Source of the DNA: Oscillospiraceae bacterium
GTDB taxonomy: Bacteria; Bacillota; Clostridia; Oscillospirales; Oscillospiraceae
DNA length: 64,000 nt
Direction of reading: 5' to 3'
Assembly (NCBI GenBank): GCA_017469115.1
Contig: JAFUGY010000093.1
Span: 1-64,000, forward strand
The position numbers and the translations under genes were made by a program. The notes beneath the pieces were generated by a model. It searched no databases. It had not been told where the DNA came from and saw only the letters and a program-made list of their open reading frames with translations. The first letter of the stretch is position 1. Each line of letters opens with the position of its first letter. Shown here piece after piece: positions 31,670 through 41,142 of this stretch.

Positions 31670-32710
31670 TTATTCTACATAGCTGAGGGTATAGAAATCA
31701 TTTTTCAGTTCAAATTCTTCCAGCAGGCCGGAGGTACAGATCACGTTTCCGCTCTCGTTGATGAGAATCATTTCAAACCCGCCGTACTGCCGCCAGTAGT
31801 TGATTGCTCTCGTCTGGCCGATGGCATACATGGCCGTCGAAAGGCAATCGGCGTAAGTGCCGTCTTCACAGATAATACTGACGGAGAGAAGACCGTTTGA
31901 CGTCGGATATCCGTTGGAAGTGCTCAGAATATGGTGATATTTCGGGTTGGAAGGCATAAAGTCCTGATAGGAACCCGTGGTCGAGATTGCAGCTTCCCCT
32001 ACACTCAGAATTCCCAGATAGCCGGAAGGATTCTTCGGGTCGGTTATGCCGACGCTCCAGAAGTTCCCGTCAGGTTTCATGCCGAGGGTCTGGATATTCC
32101 CTGCCAGCGAAACCAGGCCACTCTCTACGCCGTTTTTTCGCATGGCATCGATGGCATATTTTGAGGCGCACCCTCTCGCACAGGAGCTGAAGCTCAGCCG
32201 GCCGAATTCCGGCAGAATGACAGCGTAGGTGCCCGATGTGGGAAATTTGGATATCGTCATATCGCGCATACACAAAAGCGACAAATCTGCGCTGATCTCT
32301 TCAGGAGAAGGTACATAATACCGTCCGTGGTCAAAGCCCCAACGCTGAACAAGCGGGTACACAGTGAGATCATATGCTCCGCCCGTACGCTCACAGATTT
32401 CCTTGGCATCCACCAGCATTTCTGCCACCTGGCCGGAGATATTCACCTGCTGCCCTTGGGCATGATTGAGCAGATAGCAGGTGCTGCCTTCCGTGTCAGG
32501 GTCGCTCATGGCATCCACTGCGATAATCGAAGCTTCCGCCGCGTTGATACCAGCGTTTGCCTTTTTCCCGTATGCCGTCAGAGTAAACATGGTGTTCATG
32601 GCGAAGATTTGTTTTTTCTTTTCGGCAGCGTCTCCACAGCCGGTAAGAGGCAGAGCCATCAGCAGGCACAACACGAGGCTGAGAATCTTTTTTCTGAAGC
32701 TTTTTCTCAT
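31670..32710 (-). CDS. apbE: ApbE-family FAD:protein FMN transferase lipoprotein
   Basis: The 346-residue product is a lipoprotein: signal helix then the lipobox LTGC (cysteine at residue 25). The ApbE fold is shown by FAMNTMFTLTAYG, the modified flavin-binding motif SLAGNIQTLG and the C-terminal metal/FAD part EDGTYADCLSTAMY (the usual D-x-x-x-T-A). ApbE attaches FMN covalently to threonine in target proteins such as Rnf or Nqr subunits outside the membrane. No such target gene is visible here. It overlaps the aldo/keto reductase gene end by four bases. Confidence 0.9.
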   Translation of the reverse strand: MRKSFRKKILSLVLCLLMALPLTGCGDAAEKKKQIFAMNTMFTLTAYGKKANAGINAAEASIIAVDAMSDPDTEGSTCYLLNHAQGQQVNISGQVAEMLVDAKEICERTGGAYDLTVYPLVQRWGFDHGRYYVPSPEEISADLSLLCMRDMTISKFPTSGTYAVILPEFGRLSFSSCARGCASKYAIDAMRKNGVESGLVSLAGNIQTLGMKPDGNFWSVGITDPKNPSGYLGILSVGEAAISTTGSYQDFMPSNPKYHHILSTSNGYPTSNGLLSVSIICEDGTYADCLSTAMYAIGQTRAINYWRQYGGFEMILINESGNVICTSGLLEEFELKNDFYTLSYVE

Positions 32711-33837
32711 GCCCGGATACCTTGTTCAAAGAGTTTTGCCACGTCCTCCAGATGCTTTCGGATAGGTAGATGCTGCGGGCATACGGCTTCGCACCGACCG
32801 CATTTCAGGCAATCACTGGCTTTACCAAAGCTGCGGTTCAGATGTTCGTAATACTCCGGCTGCGGCGTCCAGCCTTTGCTCGGATCCTCCTGCAGTTCAA
32901 TGTTGTAAAGTGAGAAATATCTCGGGATGGCAATGTTTTTCGGGCAGTTGACTGTGCAGTATGAACAGCCGGTGCAGGGGATGGCAATCGTTTTATTGAT
33001 GGTTGCCGCCGCCCAGTGCATCATGCCGAGCTCATCTTCCGTCAGCGGGACGAAGTCCTGCATGTACCCTGTGTTGTCCAGAAGCTGTTCCATGTTGCTC
33101 ATGCCGCTGAGCACCATAAAGATGTTCTTATGGCTGGCGGCAAATCGGATAGCCCAGGAAGGGACCGACATATTCGGATCAGCCACGCGGAACATCTCCT
33201 CCACCTCTGAAGGTACTTTCGCAAGCGTTCCGCCTTTGACAGGCTCCATTACAATTACAGGCTTGCCGTGTCGTTCCGCCACATCATAGCAGCCGTGGCT
33301 CTGTACGCCAAGGCTGTCCCAGTCAAGATAATTGAGTTGAATCTGCACATACTCCATCTCCGGGTGCCGAGTCAACACCTCATCCAGCACTTTCGGCTCG
33401 TCGTGGAAAGAAAAGCCCACGTGTTTCACAAGCCCCTGCTTTTTCTTTTCCAATATAAAATCAAAGCAGTGCAGCCCTTCAAAAGTCTGAAGGGATTCGG
33501 AGTTCACATTGTGCAGCCAGTAATAATCAAAGTAGCCTGCGCCGGTTCTCCGCAACTGTTCGTTAAAAAGCCATTCCCGGTCTTCTTCCTTTTTCAGCAT
33601 ATAGGCAGGCAGCTTTGTCGTGAGCGTAAAGCGGTCTCTCGGATAACGGTCTACCAGCGCCCGCTTGGCGGCTTCTTCGCTTTTCCCGTTGCAATACATC
33701 CATGCGGTGTCGAAGTAGGTAAAGCCACGTTCCAGAAATGTGTCGATCATTTTCTCCAGTTCTGTAAAATCGACGCTCCCTGCATCTTCCGCGTTTAAGA
33801 GCGGAAGGCGCATCAGACCAAAACCAAGTTTTTTCAT
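32707..33837 (-). CDS. aldo/keto reductase fused to a ferredoxin-like C-terminal domain
   Basis: The 376-residue protein has an AKR barrel (FGLMRLPLL at the N-terminus, DTAWMYCNGKSEE with the catalytic tyrosine region, YWLHNVNSES) and a C-terminal bis-[4Fe-4S] portion, CTGCSYCTVNCP near residue 287 and CLKCGRCEAVCP near 350. Such fused AKRs are common in anaerobic Firmicutes and may exchange electrons with ferredoxin. AAAGGAGG precedes ATG 33837. Substrate unknown. Confidence 0.92.
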   Translation of the reverse strand: MKKLGFGLMRLPLLNAEDAGSVDFTELEKMIDTFLERGFTYFDTAWMYCNGKSEEAAKRALVDRYPRDRFTLTTKLPAYMLKKEEDREWLFNEQLRRTGAGYFDYYWLHNVNSESLQTFEGLHCFDFILEKKKQGLVKHVGFSFHDEPKVLDEVLTRHPEMEYVQIQLNYLDWDSLGVQSHGCYDVAERHGKPVIVMEPVKGGTLAKVPSEVEEMFRVADPNMSVPSWAIRFAASHKNIFMVLSGMSNMEQLLDNTGYMQDFVPLTEDELGMMHWAAATINKTIAIPCTGCSYCTVNCPKNIAIPRYFSLYNIELQEDPSKGWTPQPEYYEHLNRSFGKASDCLKCGRCEAVCPQHLPIRKHLEDVAKLFEQGIRA

Positions 33838-34081
33838 AATTCCTCCTTTGGGATAGGGGACGGTCCTCTGTTCCATATCTTTCCTTCGCTTTTTGTCATC
33901 TATCTTCCATAAAATATTATTTTACCTGATATGCCGCTATGTTGCAAGCAAAAAATACTGCTATCTTTTCCCTCTGCACTTACTGTTCTTCTCATTATTC
34001 ATAAAACTTTCATAAACATTCAATAGTATCGCAAAAAAATCATGGTATTCTTCGCCCACATTTTGAGAAAGAAGGATCCGC

Positions 34082-35548
34082 ATGAAAAAAATTCTCTCAC
34101 TGTTTCTTGTCTGCTGCCTGATGCTTTCCGGCATGCAGCTTTTTACCTATGCTGAAACGCCTCCCGCACCTCCTTCCGGCGAAATGCCCACTCCGCCCGA
34201 CGGATTTGGCGCATCTCCTGGTGGCACTCCGCCGAAAGGAATGGGGACTCCTCCCGAAGAGATGGGCGGCCACGGAGACCACGGTGGAATGCCCGGTGGA
34301 CAGAGCAGCTTTTCAGGGGAGTATAAAGCACTTCTTACGGTTTCCGAAGACACCGCTCTTGTCGATTCCCTCTATTCCGAAGGCACTGATGAAGTTGCCC
34401 TTCTTGTTACAGGCGGTGATGTGTCGCTTTCCGATGCTACCGTCATGCGCAACTCAGCCGATTCCACCGGCGGCGATGCCTCCAGCTTTTACGGTGTCGG
34501 TTCTGCTATCCTGGCCACGGGCGGTAACCTTACACTTGACAATATGACCATCGAAACCGATGCAGCCGGTGCAGCAGGAGTCTTCAGTTACGGCGATGGT
34601 GTTATCACCGTTGCCGACAGCACCATTACCACCATGCAGGGCACCTCCGGTGGCATTCACGTTGCCGGCGGCGGCACGCTCTATGCCAAAAACCTTACGG
34701 TTACCACCAACGGTGCCTCTTCTGCAGCCATCCGGTCCGACAGAGGCAGCGGCACCATGGTGGTGGAAGGCGGGACCTATACCTCCAACGGCGCTGGTTC
34801 CCCGGCGGTTTACGTTACTGCCGATATCACGGTTTCCGATGCCGTTCTCACGGCCACCGGCTCCGAAGCCCTCTGCCTCGAAGGCCTCAATTCTATCCAC
34901 CTCAACAACTGTATCCTTACCGGTGATATGCCGGATCAGGACCAGAACGACAATACCTGGACCGTTATCCTCTACCAGAGTATGAGTGGCGACTCCCAGG
35001 TCGGGCAGGGTGTTTTTGAAATGGACGGCGGCAAACTCATCAGTCTCAACGGCGGCCTTTTTTACACCACCAATACCGAGAGCAGCTTTACCCTGCACCA
35101 TGTGGAAATCGAATCTGCCGACGATTGTGAATACTTCCTCCGCTGCACCGGTAACAGTAATCAGCGCGGCTGGGGCAAAGTCGGCGCCAACGGTGCCGAG
35201 TGCTCTTTCACCGCCATCGACCAGAACCTTGACGGCGATATTTTGTGGGACAGCATCTCCACCCTCTCCCTCTCGCTTACCGAGGGCAGCGTCCTCACCG
35301 GTGCTGTGCTGGATGATGAATCCTGTGCCGGCGAAGGCGGGGGCGGGTCCTGCAGCCTCGTGATTGACGAATCCTCCTCCTGGATTGTCACGGGCGACAG
35401 CATCCTTACCGATCTCACCTGCAACGGTATTATTTCCGATCCTGACGGCAATACCGTTACGATTGCCCGTACCGACGGCACGGTTCTCCTTTCCGGCACA
35501 AGCATCTATACTGTCACGGTCGAGAGCTATTCCGAAGCACTTTCCTGA
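34082..35548 (+). CDS. secreted right-handed beta-helix protein
   Basis: The 488-residue protein has a signal peptide (MKKILSLFLVCCLMLSG, cut after TYA), a Pro/Gly/Met-rich low-complexity stretch (residues 25-75), then a long series of Gly/Ser/Thr-rich strands with turns of 20-25 residues, as in pectate-lyase-like beta-helices (DASSFYGVGSAILATGG, GTSGGIHVAGGGTLYAKN, SAAIRSDRGSGTMVVEGG). No catalytic or anchoring motif was seen. It resembles adhesin-like polymorphic helix proteins and the carbohydrate-binding helix protein two genes away. AAGAAGGA lies upstream of ATG 34082. Confidence 0.8.
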   Translation: MKKILSLFLVCCLMLSGMQLFTYAETPPAPPSGEMPTPPDGFGASPGGTPPKGMGTPPEEMGGHGDHGGMPGGQSSFSGEYKALLTVSEDTALVDSLYSEGTDEVALLVTGGDVSLSDATVMRNSADSTGGDASSFYGVGSAILATGGNLTLDNMTIETDAAGAAGVFSYGDGVITVADSTITTMQGTSGGIHVAGGGTLYAKNLTVTTNGASSAAIRSDRGSGTMVVEGGTYTSNGAGSPAVYVTADITVSDAVLTATGSEALCLEGLNSIHLNNCILTGDMPDQDQNDNTWTVILYQSMSGDSQVGQGVFEMDGGKLISLNGGLFYTTNTESSFTLHHVEIESADDCEYFLRCTGNSNQRGWGKVGANGAECSFTAIDQNLDGDILWDSISTLSLSLTEGSVLTGAVLDDESCAGEGGGGSCSLVIDESSSWIVTGDSILTDLTCNGIISDPDGNTVTIARTDGTVLLSGTSIYTVTVESYSEALS

Positions 35549-35569
35549 CGCAAATCAGATCACCCATTT

Positions 35570-35604
35570 GGCGGGGGCTCCTGTAGCTTCCGCCTTTCTT
35601 TTTT
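35570..35604 (+). terminator. terminator after the beta-helix gene
   Basis: Nine-pair stem (GGCGGGGGC with GCTTCCGCC, two G-T pairs) at 35570-35594, then TTTCTTTTTT. Confidence 0.75.
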
Positions 35605-35610
35605 AAACTC

Positions 35611-35638
35611 TTGACAACCGCCGTAAAATTTGTATCAT
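35611..35638 (+). promoter_or_regulatory. sigma-70 promoter of the macrodomain gene
   Basis: TTGACA (35611-35616), 16-base spacer, TATCAT (35633-35638). Confidence 0.75.
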
Positions 35639-35677
35639 GAAAAACAGCAATTCTTTGAAAAGGAAAGGAGCTTTTTT

Positions 35678-36721
35678 ATGCCGTTTCAGATCGTCAGAAA
35701 TGATATTACCAAAATGCACGTGGATGCGATCGTCAATGCTGCCAATACCTCATTGTTAGGCGGAGGAGGAGTCGACGGCGCTATTCACCGCGCTGCAGGT
35801 CCTGAGCTCCTGGCCGAATGTCGTACGCTCGGCGGCTGCGCTACCGGCGATGCGAAAATTACCGCTGGTTATCGCCTTCCGGCAAAATATGTCATCCATA
35901 CCGTCGGGCCTCGCTGGAAGGGCGGAACTCACCACGAGGCCGATCTCCTCGCCTCCTGCTACCGCCGTTCTCTTGCTCTTGCGGAGAAAAACGGATGTGA
36001 GTCCGTTGCCTTTCCGCTGATTTCCGCCGGCGCCTATCGCTTCCCAAAGGATCAGGCCATACGTATTGCTGTAAATGAAATCAGCGCCTTCCTCCTGGTA
36101 CACGACATGGCGGTTATCCTTGTCGTTTTCGGTGGAGAAACCCTTGCCCTCGGCCAGCATCTCTCGGCTGACCTGAAGGAATATATCGATGACCAGTATG
36201 TTGATTCCTTTCATCAGCAGTATCCTCAAAACCGGAGAGAAGAGCTCTATAACGAGTCCATACCCTTCCCCATGCCGGACTTCGAAGAGGAGCCTTTTGA
36301 GGATACCGTTTGCCCCAGTATGGCTCCGATGGCATCGCCTATGCAAAGCGATGATCTGGAGGAGAGGATCCATTCTCTTGATGAAAGCTTTCAACAGATG
36401 CTTTTCCGTAAAATCGACGCCTCCGGCATGACAGATGCCCAGTGCTACCGCAAAGCCAATATCGACCGGAAGCTCTTCTCCAAAATCCGCGGAGATGTGC
36501 AGTATCGCCCCAGCAAACCCACGGCGGTTGCTTTCGCCATTGCTTTGGAGCTTGAGCTGGATGAGACGGAGGAGTTGCTCGGCAAAGCCGGTTTTGCTCT
36601 CTCCCGCAGCAACCGGTTCGATGTCATCATCCGCTACTTCCTCGAGCGAAAAAACTACAACATTTTTGAAATCAATGAGGCGCTCTTCTGTTACGATCAG
36701 GTACTCCTCGGCGGTCTCTGA
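35678..36721 (+). CDS. macrodomain ADP-ribose-binding/hydrolase protein with C-terminal helical HTH-like domain
   Basis: The 347-residue protein has an N-terminal MacroD-type domain ([27 protein letters not shown] at residues 14-40, and [14 protein letters not shown] near 115), which in relatives removes ADP-ribose or O-acetyl-ADP-ribose. After an acidic linker (residues 190-240), about 100 residues form a helical domain ([17 protein letters not shown], then [17 protein letters not shown]) that looks like a small helix-turn-helix module known fused to macrodomains in Firmicutes. AAAGGAG precedes ATG 35678. It stands alone between two terminators and has its own promoter. Confidence 0.88.
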   Translation: MPFQIVRNDITKMHVDAIVNAANTSLLGGGGVDGAIHRAAGPELLAECRTLGGCATGDAKITAGYRLPAKYVIHTVGPRWKGGTHHEADLLASCYRRSLALAEKNGCESVAFPLISAGAYRFPKDQAIRIAVNEISAFLLVHDMAVILVVFGGETLALGQHLSADLKEYIDDQYVDSFHQQYPQNRREELYNESIPFPMPDFEEEPFEDTVCPSMAPMASPMQSDDLEERIHSLDESFQQMLFRKIDASGMTDAQCYRKANIDRKLFSKIRGDVQYRPSKPTAVAFAIALELELDETEELLGKAGFALSRSNRFDVIIRYFLERKNYNIFEINEALFCYDQVLLGGL

Positions 36722-36727
36722 TAATGC

Positions 36728-36755
36728 CGGAGCGAGGAAAGAATTCCTCGTTCCG
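36728..36755. terminator. hairpin after the macrodomain gene
   Basis: Twelve-pair stem with one G-T pair around an AGAA loop. There is no T-run, and it sits just before the next promoter, so it may be a weak terminator or a protein site. Confidence 0.5.
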
Positions 36756-36759
36756 ACTC

Positions 36760-36788
36760 TTGACAAGAAGTGCGGGAATCGTTATAGT
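36760..36788 (+). promoter_or_regulatory. sigma-70 promoter of the carbohydrate-binding helix gene
   Basis: TTGACA (36760-36765), 17-base spacer, TATAGT (36783-36788). Confidence 0.8.
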
Positions 36789-36884
36789 ATGGAGCAGTTT
36801 TCCTGCTCAAACGCCGGGTTTTCAAGCCTGTTTCCGTGCGGCAGTGTTTTCTGCCGGTTCATGAAATGGTAGGAGGAAATATAA

Positions 36885-37769
36885 ATGAAAAAGATTCTCT
36901 GCAGCAGTCTGCTTTTGACGTTACTGGTTTTTTCGGCGGTTTCCGGGAATCATTCCGTCCCTCCCATTTTGATGGGAGGTCTTTTGCCATCTTCCGAAGC
37001 GGGAGAGCGCGTCATTACCCTGACGGGGGACGGGGCAACCTTCCGCGGCAGCGGGATTGCCGTGAACGGGAGCGAGATTCTTCTCACCGAAGCGGCAGAG
37101 TATGTCATCACCGGGAAGCTGGATAACGGACGAATCGTGGTTGATACCGGCAACTCTTCCGAAAAGATCAGTGTTACGCTGGCCGGAGCGGAGATCACCT
37201 GCCTTGACGGCCCTGCCATTTACGTGGAGCAGGCGGAAAAACTTCGGCTTTATATGGCGGAGGGAACCGAAAACATTGTAACTTCCGGCACGGAAGCTCT
37301 TCTTGCCACCTTTGATGATTCCCGTTCTGCAGCTGCAATTTACGCGGAAGACGATCTTGATATCAAAGGCCCGGGAAAGCTCATCGTCAACGGTTTTCTC
37401 AACAACGGCATCACCTGCAAGGATGATATCGATCTGGACGGGGGTACAGTTGTGATTACTTCAGCCAACAACGGTATCAAGGGTTCGGAGTCCGTCGAAG
37501 TGAATGACGGCACCATCACCATCACAGCCGGGAATGACGGTTTGAAAGCCACCTCCACCAAAATCGGAAAGGGCTATGTGGAAATCAACGGCGGCTCGAT
37601 TACGGTATACTGCGAAGGAAACGGGATTTCTGCCGCTTCCGACTTCGTTTTGACCGGCGGAAACACCGAGCTGTTCACCAACAAGCAGCCGATCGTCAAG
37701 GTCGGAGGGACCGTTATGGCATCAGGCGGTGCAGTTTACACAAATGGAGAGCTTCTGGCGTTTGACTGA
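36885..37769 (+). CDS. secreted carbohydrate-binding beta-helix protein (Cthe_2159 type)
   Basis: The 294-residue protein has a signal peptide (MKKILCSSLLLTLLVFS) and a regular beta-helix with the family pattern I-x-L-x-G-A/D-G-x-T: SGIAVNGSEILLTEAAEYVI, AAAIYAEDDLDIKGPG, SANNGIKGSESVEVNDG. Related proteins (Cthe_2159) bind cellulose- or pectin-like polymers with calcium. No enzyme site is evident. GGAGG lies ten bases before ATG 36885. It is separated from the other beta-helix gene by the macrodomain gene. Confidence 0.82.
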   Translation: MKKILCSSLLLTLLVFSAVSGNHSVPPILMGGLLPSSEAGERVITLTGDGATFRGSGIAVNGSEILLTEAAEYVITGKLDNGRIVVDTGNSSEKISVTLAGAEITCLDGPAIYVEQAEKLRLYMAEGTENIVTSGTEALLATFDDSRSAAAIYAEDDLDIKGPGKLIVNGFLNNGITCKDDIDLDGGTVVITSANNGIKGSESVEVNDGTITITAGNDGLKATSTKIGKGYVEINGGSITVYCEGNGISAASDFVLTGGNTELFTNKQPIVKVGGTVMASGGAVYTNGELLAFD

Positions 37770-37857
37770 GTGATGCCCCTGACGGGACAGATATTCTACT
37801 ATACGATTTATTTCCGGCAATGCCGCCGGGCAATCAACAGCAAGAAAGAGAAATACT

Positions 37858-38718
37858 ATGGAAACAATAAAAACAGGCGCAGTAGCCTCTCATCTGGAGC
37901 AGGTGGCGTGTGCATTCACCTCCATCGGCACATCACCTTCGGGAGGAAAGTATATCGGGCTGGATCTCACGGTGGAAGACGCGATTTCCTATCTTCTGAC
38001 GGCAATGTTCCCTTACCACTTCGGCAAAGCGAGAGAGCGCTTTGTGGAAACGGAAAAGCGGACGTGGGAACTCATGCGGGCCTACGATGCCCTTACCAGA
38101 TGCCTCAACTGTGTCTGTGCAAATGAAGAAGAAGCTTCCGCAAGAGCCATGGAGCTGATCGACACGCTTCCGGAAATCCTGGAAGTCTTAAAAACCGATA
38201 TCCGGGCTGGTTATGAGGGCGATCCAGCAGCCAAGAGCATTGATGAGATTATCCTCACTTACCCGGCTTTTCAGGCCATCAGCATTTACCGGATGGCGCA
38301 TAAGCTCTATGAAATGCAGATTCCCCTTGTGCCGCGTATGATGACAGAATATGCCCATCGTATTACGGGAATTGATATCCATCCCGGCGCAACTATCGGG
38401 CGCTATTTCTTTATTGACCACGGAACCGGTGTCGTCATCGGGGAGACGACGACGATCGGTGACCATGTGAAGCTCTATCAGCATGTTACGCTGGGTGCCA
38501 AGAGTTTCGAAGTCGGGGAAGACGGAACTCTCGTCAAAGGCATCAAGCGCCATCCGGACATCGGAGACCGCGTAGTGATCTACGCCGGCGCAACGATTCT
38601 CGGCGGTGAAACTGTAATCGGGGACGACTGCGTGATCGGCAGTAACGTCTGGCTGACGCACTCTGTGCCTGCAGGAGAGACGGTAACGATCAGGGTTCCG
38701 GACCTGCGCAGCCGTTGA
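37858..38718 (+). CDS. cysE: serine O-acetyltransferase (EpsC type)
   Basis: The 286-residue protein has the helical N-terminal part of SATs followed by the DPA-like lead ([14 protein letters not shown]), [16 protein letters not shown] near residue 138, and the left-handed beta-helix with hexapeptide repeats including [25 protein letters not shown] (catalytic His/Asp) and [10 protein letters not shown]. It acetylates serine to O-acetylserine for cysteine synthesis. No cysteine synthase gene is next to it. The ATG at 37858 follows AAGAGAAA; expression level signals look moderate. Confidence 0.93.
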   Translation: METIKTGAVASHLEQVACAFTSIGTSPSGGKYIGLDLTVEDAISYLLTAMFPYHFGKARERFVETEKRTWELMRAYDALTRCLNCVCANEEEASARAMELIDTLPEILEVLKTDIRAGYEGDPAAKSIDEIILTYPAFQAISIYRMAHKLYEMQIPLVPRMMTEYAHRITGIDIHPGATIGRYFFIDHGTGVVIGETTTIGDHVKLYQHVTLGAKSFEVGEDGTLVKGIKRHPDIGDRVVIYAGATILGGETVIGDDCVIGSNVWLTHSVPAGETVTIRVPDLRSR

Positions 38719-38729
38719 GAAAATAGCCA

Positions 38730-38757
38730 TTGACTTTGCAGGAAACGATGATACAAT
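38730..38757 (+). promoter_or_regulatory. sigma-70 promoter of nfnAB
   Basis: TTGACT (38730-38735), 16-base spacer, TACAAT (38752-38757). Confidence 0.7.
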
Positions 38758-38832
38758 AATACAGTTATATGTTTATGTGGTTTCTCCGGTGAGAGATACG
38801 AATGCAAAAAAATAGATGGAGAGGTAAAAAAG

Positions 38833-39705
38833 ATGGGATATCGGGTAGTTACAAAACGATTCCTCAATGAAGCAAAAAGCATCTGCCTTTTTGAATTTGA
38901 AGCCCCGCTGATTGCGCGGCATGCCAAGGCAGGTCAGTTTGTCATCTTCCGGCTGGATGAACAGGGCGAACGCGTTCCTGTCTCGGTAGCAGGCTATGAC
39001 AGAGAAAAGGGAACTGTCACGGTGATGGTGCAGGCTGCCGGCCGCACCACCAAAATGCTGCACACGGTGGAAGAGGGCGATATTATTTCAGATATCGTCG
39101 GGCCGCTCGGCAAGGCAACTGAGATGGAAGGCCTCAAAAAGGTCTGCGTAGTGGGCGGCGGTGTCGGATGTGCCATCGCTTATCCGATTGCGAAAGAAAT
39201 GCATGAAAAGGGCATTGAGGTAACGTTTATCGGCGGATTCCGCAGCGCGGATATCGTAATTTTGAAAGAAGAGCTGGCGGAAGTCTCCGACAAGCTGGTC
39301 ATCTGCACGGATGATGGCACCTATGGCGTGAAAGGCTTTACCACAAACGCTCTGCAAGCCGAGATTGAAGCCAATATTGCAGAAGGCAAACCACAGTTCG
39401 ACCGCGTGATTGCCATTGGGCCGGACATTATGATGAAGTTCCTCGCCGAGGTGACGCGCCCTTACGGCATTCAGACGATTATTTCTCTTGACCCCATTAT
39501 GGTAGACGGAACGGGAATGTGCGGCGGCTGCCGTGTGATCGTCGGCGGAGAGACGAAATTCGCCTGCGTTGACGGCCCTGACTTTGATGCCCACCTGGTT
39601 GACTTTGATTCACTGATCAAGCGTGCCGCTTTTTATAAAGATGAGCAGGATGCTGCTGCACAGCATATCTGCAGAATGACAGGAGGCAAGAGAGTCAATG
39701 GCTGA
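38833..39705 (+). CDS. nfnA: NfnA-type FAD/NAD-binding ferredoxin-NADP reductase subunit
   Basis: The 290-residue protein is the small subunit type of NADH-dependent reduced ferredoxin:NADP+ oxidoreductase: FAD-binding RVPVSVAGYDREKG near residue 50, NAD-binding CVVGGGVGCAIAYP near 108 and a C-terminal [2Fe-2S] motif, GMCGGCRVIVGGETKFACVDGP, near 228 with the family's Asp/Cys ligands. It lies directly before the large subunit gene with an 8-base overlap. The complex bifurcates electrons between NADPH and NADH/ferredoxin in the cytoplasm. Similar proteins are annotated as sulfide dehydrogenase or PyrK-like subunits. Confidence 0.92.
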   Translation: MGYRVVTKRFLNEAKSICLFEFEAPLIARHAKAGQFVIFRLDEQGERVPVSVAGYDREKGTVTVMVQAAGRTTKMLHTVEEGDIISDIVGPLGKATEMEGLKKVCVVGGGVGCAIAYPIAKEMHEKGIEVTFIGGFRSADIVILKEELAEVSDKLVICTDDGTYGVKGFTTNALQAEIEANIAEGKPQFDRVIAIGPDIMMKFLAEVTRPYGIQTIISLDPIMVDGTGMCGGCRVIVGGETKFACVDGPDFDAHLVDFDSLIKRAAFYKDEQDAAAQHICRMTGGKRVNG

Positions 39706-41089
39706 TATGAGCTTAACGAAAAACCCCATGCCCGAGCAGGATCCCGTGATCCGTGCCAAAAACTTTGATGAGGTTGCTCTCGGATATTCCGAGGAACAGG
39801 CGATTGCCGAAGCCAAACGCTGCCTGAACTGCAAGAACCCTCTCTGCCGGACGGGCTGCCCGGTTTCCGTTCGTATTCCGGAGTTTATTGAAAAGGTCGT
39901 TGAGGGTGATTTTGATGCCGCTTACGACATTCTTACCTCTACCAACTCTCTGCCAGCCGTCTGCGGCCGTGTCTGCCCCCAGGAGAAGCAGTGCGAGAGC
40001 AAGTGCATCCGAGGGAAAAAGGGCGAGAGTGTTGCCATTGGCCGCCTCGAGCGTTTTGTGGCAGACTATCACAACGCCAAGAAGGACAAGCCCGCTGTTT
40101 CAGTTCCCGCCTCCAACGGCCATAGAGTCGCCGTGATCGGTTCCGGACCTTCCGGCCTTACCTGTGCGGGTGACCTCCGCAAGATGGGCTATGATGTGAC
40201 GATTTTTGAAGCGTTTCACAAAAGCGGCGGCGTTCTGGTCTACGGGATTCCGCAGTTCCGTTTGCCGAAGGAAATCGTCCAGATTGAGATTGACAACCTG
40301 GTCGCCATGGGTGTGAAGATTGTGAACAACGCGGTTATCGGCAAGAGCGAGACGGTTGACGAACTCTTTGAAGACGGTTTTGAAGCCGTGTATATCGGCT
40401 CCGGCGCAGGGCTTCCCCAGTTCCTTCATATCCCGGGCGAAAACCTGCTGGGCGTTTATTCTGCCAATGAAATTCTCACCCGCACCAACCTGATGAAAGC
40501 CTATCGGGATGATTATGATACGCCTCTCAAGCATTTCCACAATGTGGCGGTTGTCGGCGGCGGCAATGTTGCAATGGATGCCGCTCGCGTTGCCAAGCGG
40601 CTCGGAGACGGTCACGTTTACATCACGTACCGTCGCGGCTTGGAAGAGCTCCCTGCCCGTAAAGAAGAGGTGGAGCACGCCGTGGCTGAGGGTATCGAGT
40701 TCCAGCTCCTCAACAACCCTGTCTCGGTTGTGGGAGATGAAAACGGCAGAGTAACGGGCTTAGAGCTGATCCGACAGGAGCTCGGCGAGCCGGATGAAAA
40801 GGGGCGCAGAAGCCCTGTGCCTGTGGAAGGCAGCAACTGGGTTCTCCCGTGCGATGCAGTGATTATTGCCATTGGCACCAGCCCTAACCCACTGATTCGT
40901 TCTACCACGCCGAACCTCAACGTCACGAGAAAAGGCGCAATTGAAACCGATGAAAACGGCCTGACTTCTCGTGAAGGTGTTTTCTGCGGAGGTGACGCTG
41001 CAACAGGCGCTGCCACTGTTATTCTTGCCATGGGAGCAGGAAAAACCGGTGCCAAAAGCATTGACGAATACATTCGCAGCAAGGCCTGA
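39698..41089 (+). CDS. nfnB: NfnB / GltD-like FAD oxidoreductase with two [4Fe-4S] clusters
   Basis: The 463-residue protein carries the N-terminal cluster motif CLNCKNPLCRTGCPV near residue 46 and CGRVCPQEKQCESKCI near 88, then FAD-binding VAVIGSGPSGLTCAG near 144 and NADP-binding VAVVGGGNVAMDAARVA near 283, with GVFCGGDAATGAATVI at the end. Together with NfnA it forms the bifurcating NADP+ oxidoreductase. A stand-alone glutamate synthase small-subunit role is less likely because of the partner gene. ATG 39698 overlaps the nfnA stop. Confidence 0.93.
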   Translation: MADMSLTKNPMPEQDPVIRAKNFDEVALGYSEEQAIAEAKRCLNCKNPLCRTGCPVSVRIPEFIEKVVEGDFDAAYDILTSTNSLPAVCGRVCPQEKQCESKCIRGKKGESVAIGRLERFVADYHNAKKDKPAVSVPASNGHRVAVIGSGPSGLTCAGDLRKMGYDVTIFEAFHKSGGVLVYGIPQFRLPKEIVQIEIDNLVAMGVKIVNNAVIGKSETVDELFEDGFEAVYIGSGAGLPQFLHIPGENLLGVYSANEILTRTNLMKAYRDDYDTPLKHFHNVAVVGGGNVAMDAARVAKRLGDGHVYITYRRGLEELPARKEEVEHAVAEGIEFQLLNNPVSVVGDENGRVTGLELIRQELGEPDEKGRRSPVPVEGSNWVLPCDAVIIAIGTSPNPLIRSTTPNLNVTRKGAIETDENGLTSREGVFCGGDAATGAATVILAMGAGKTGAKSIDEYIRSKA

Positions 41090-41109
41090 GATTTCACCTT
41101 CCATCAAAA

Positions 41110-41142
41110 GACCACCCCAAACGGTTCGGGGTGGTCTTTTTA
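41110..41142. terminator. bidirectional terminator after nfnB
   Basis: Nine-pair stem GACCACCCC/GGGGTGGTC (41110-41118, 41128-41136) and TTTTTAT to the right; the NlpC/P60 gene ends from the other side at 41140. Confidence 0.85.
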
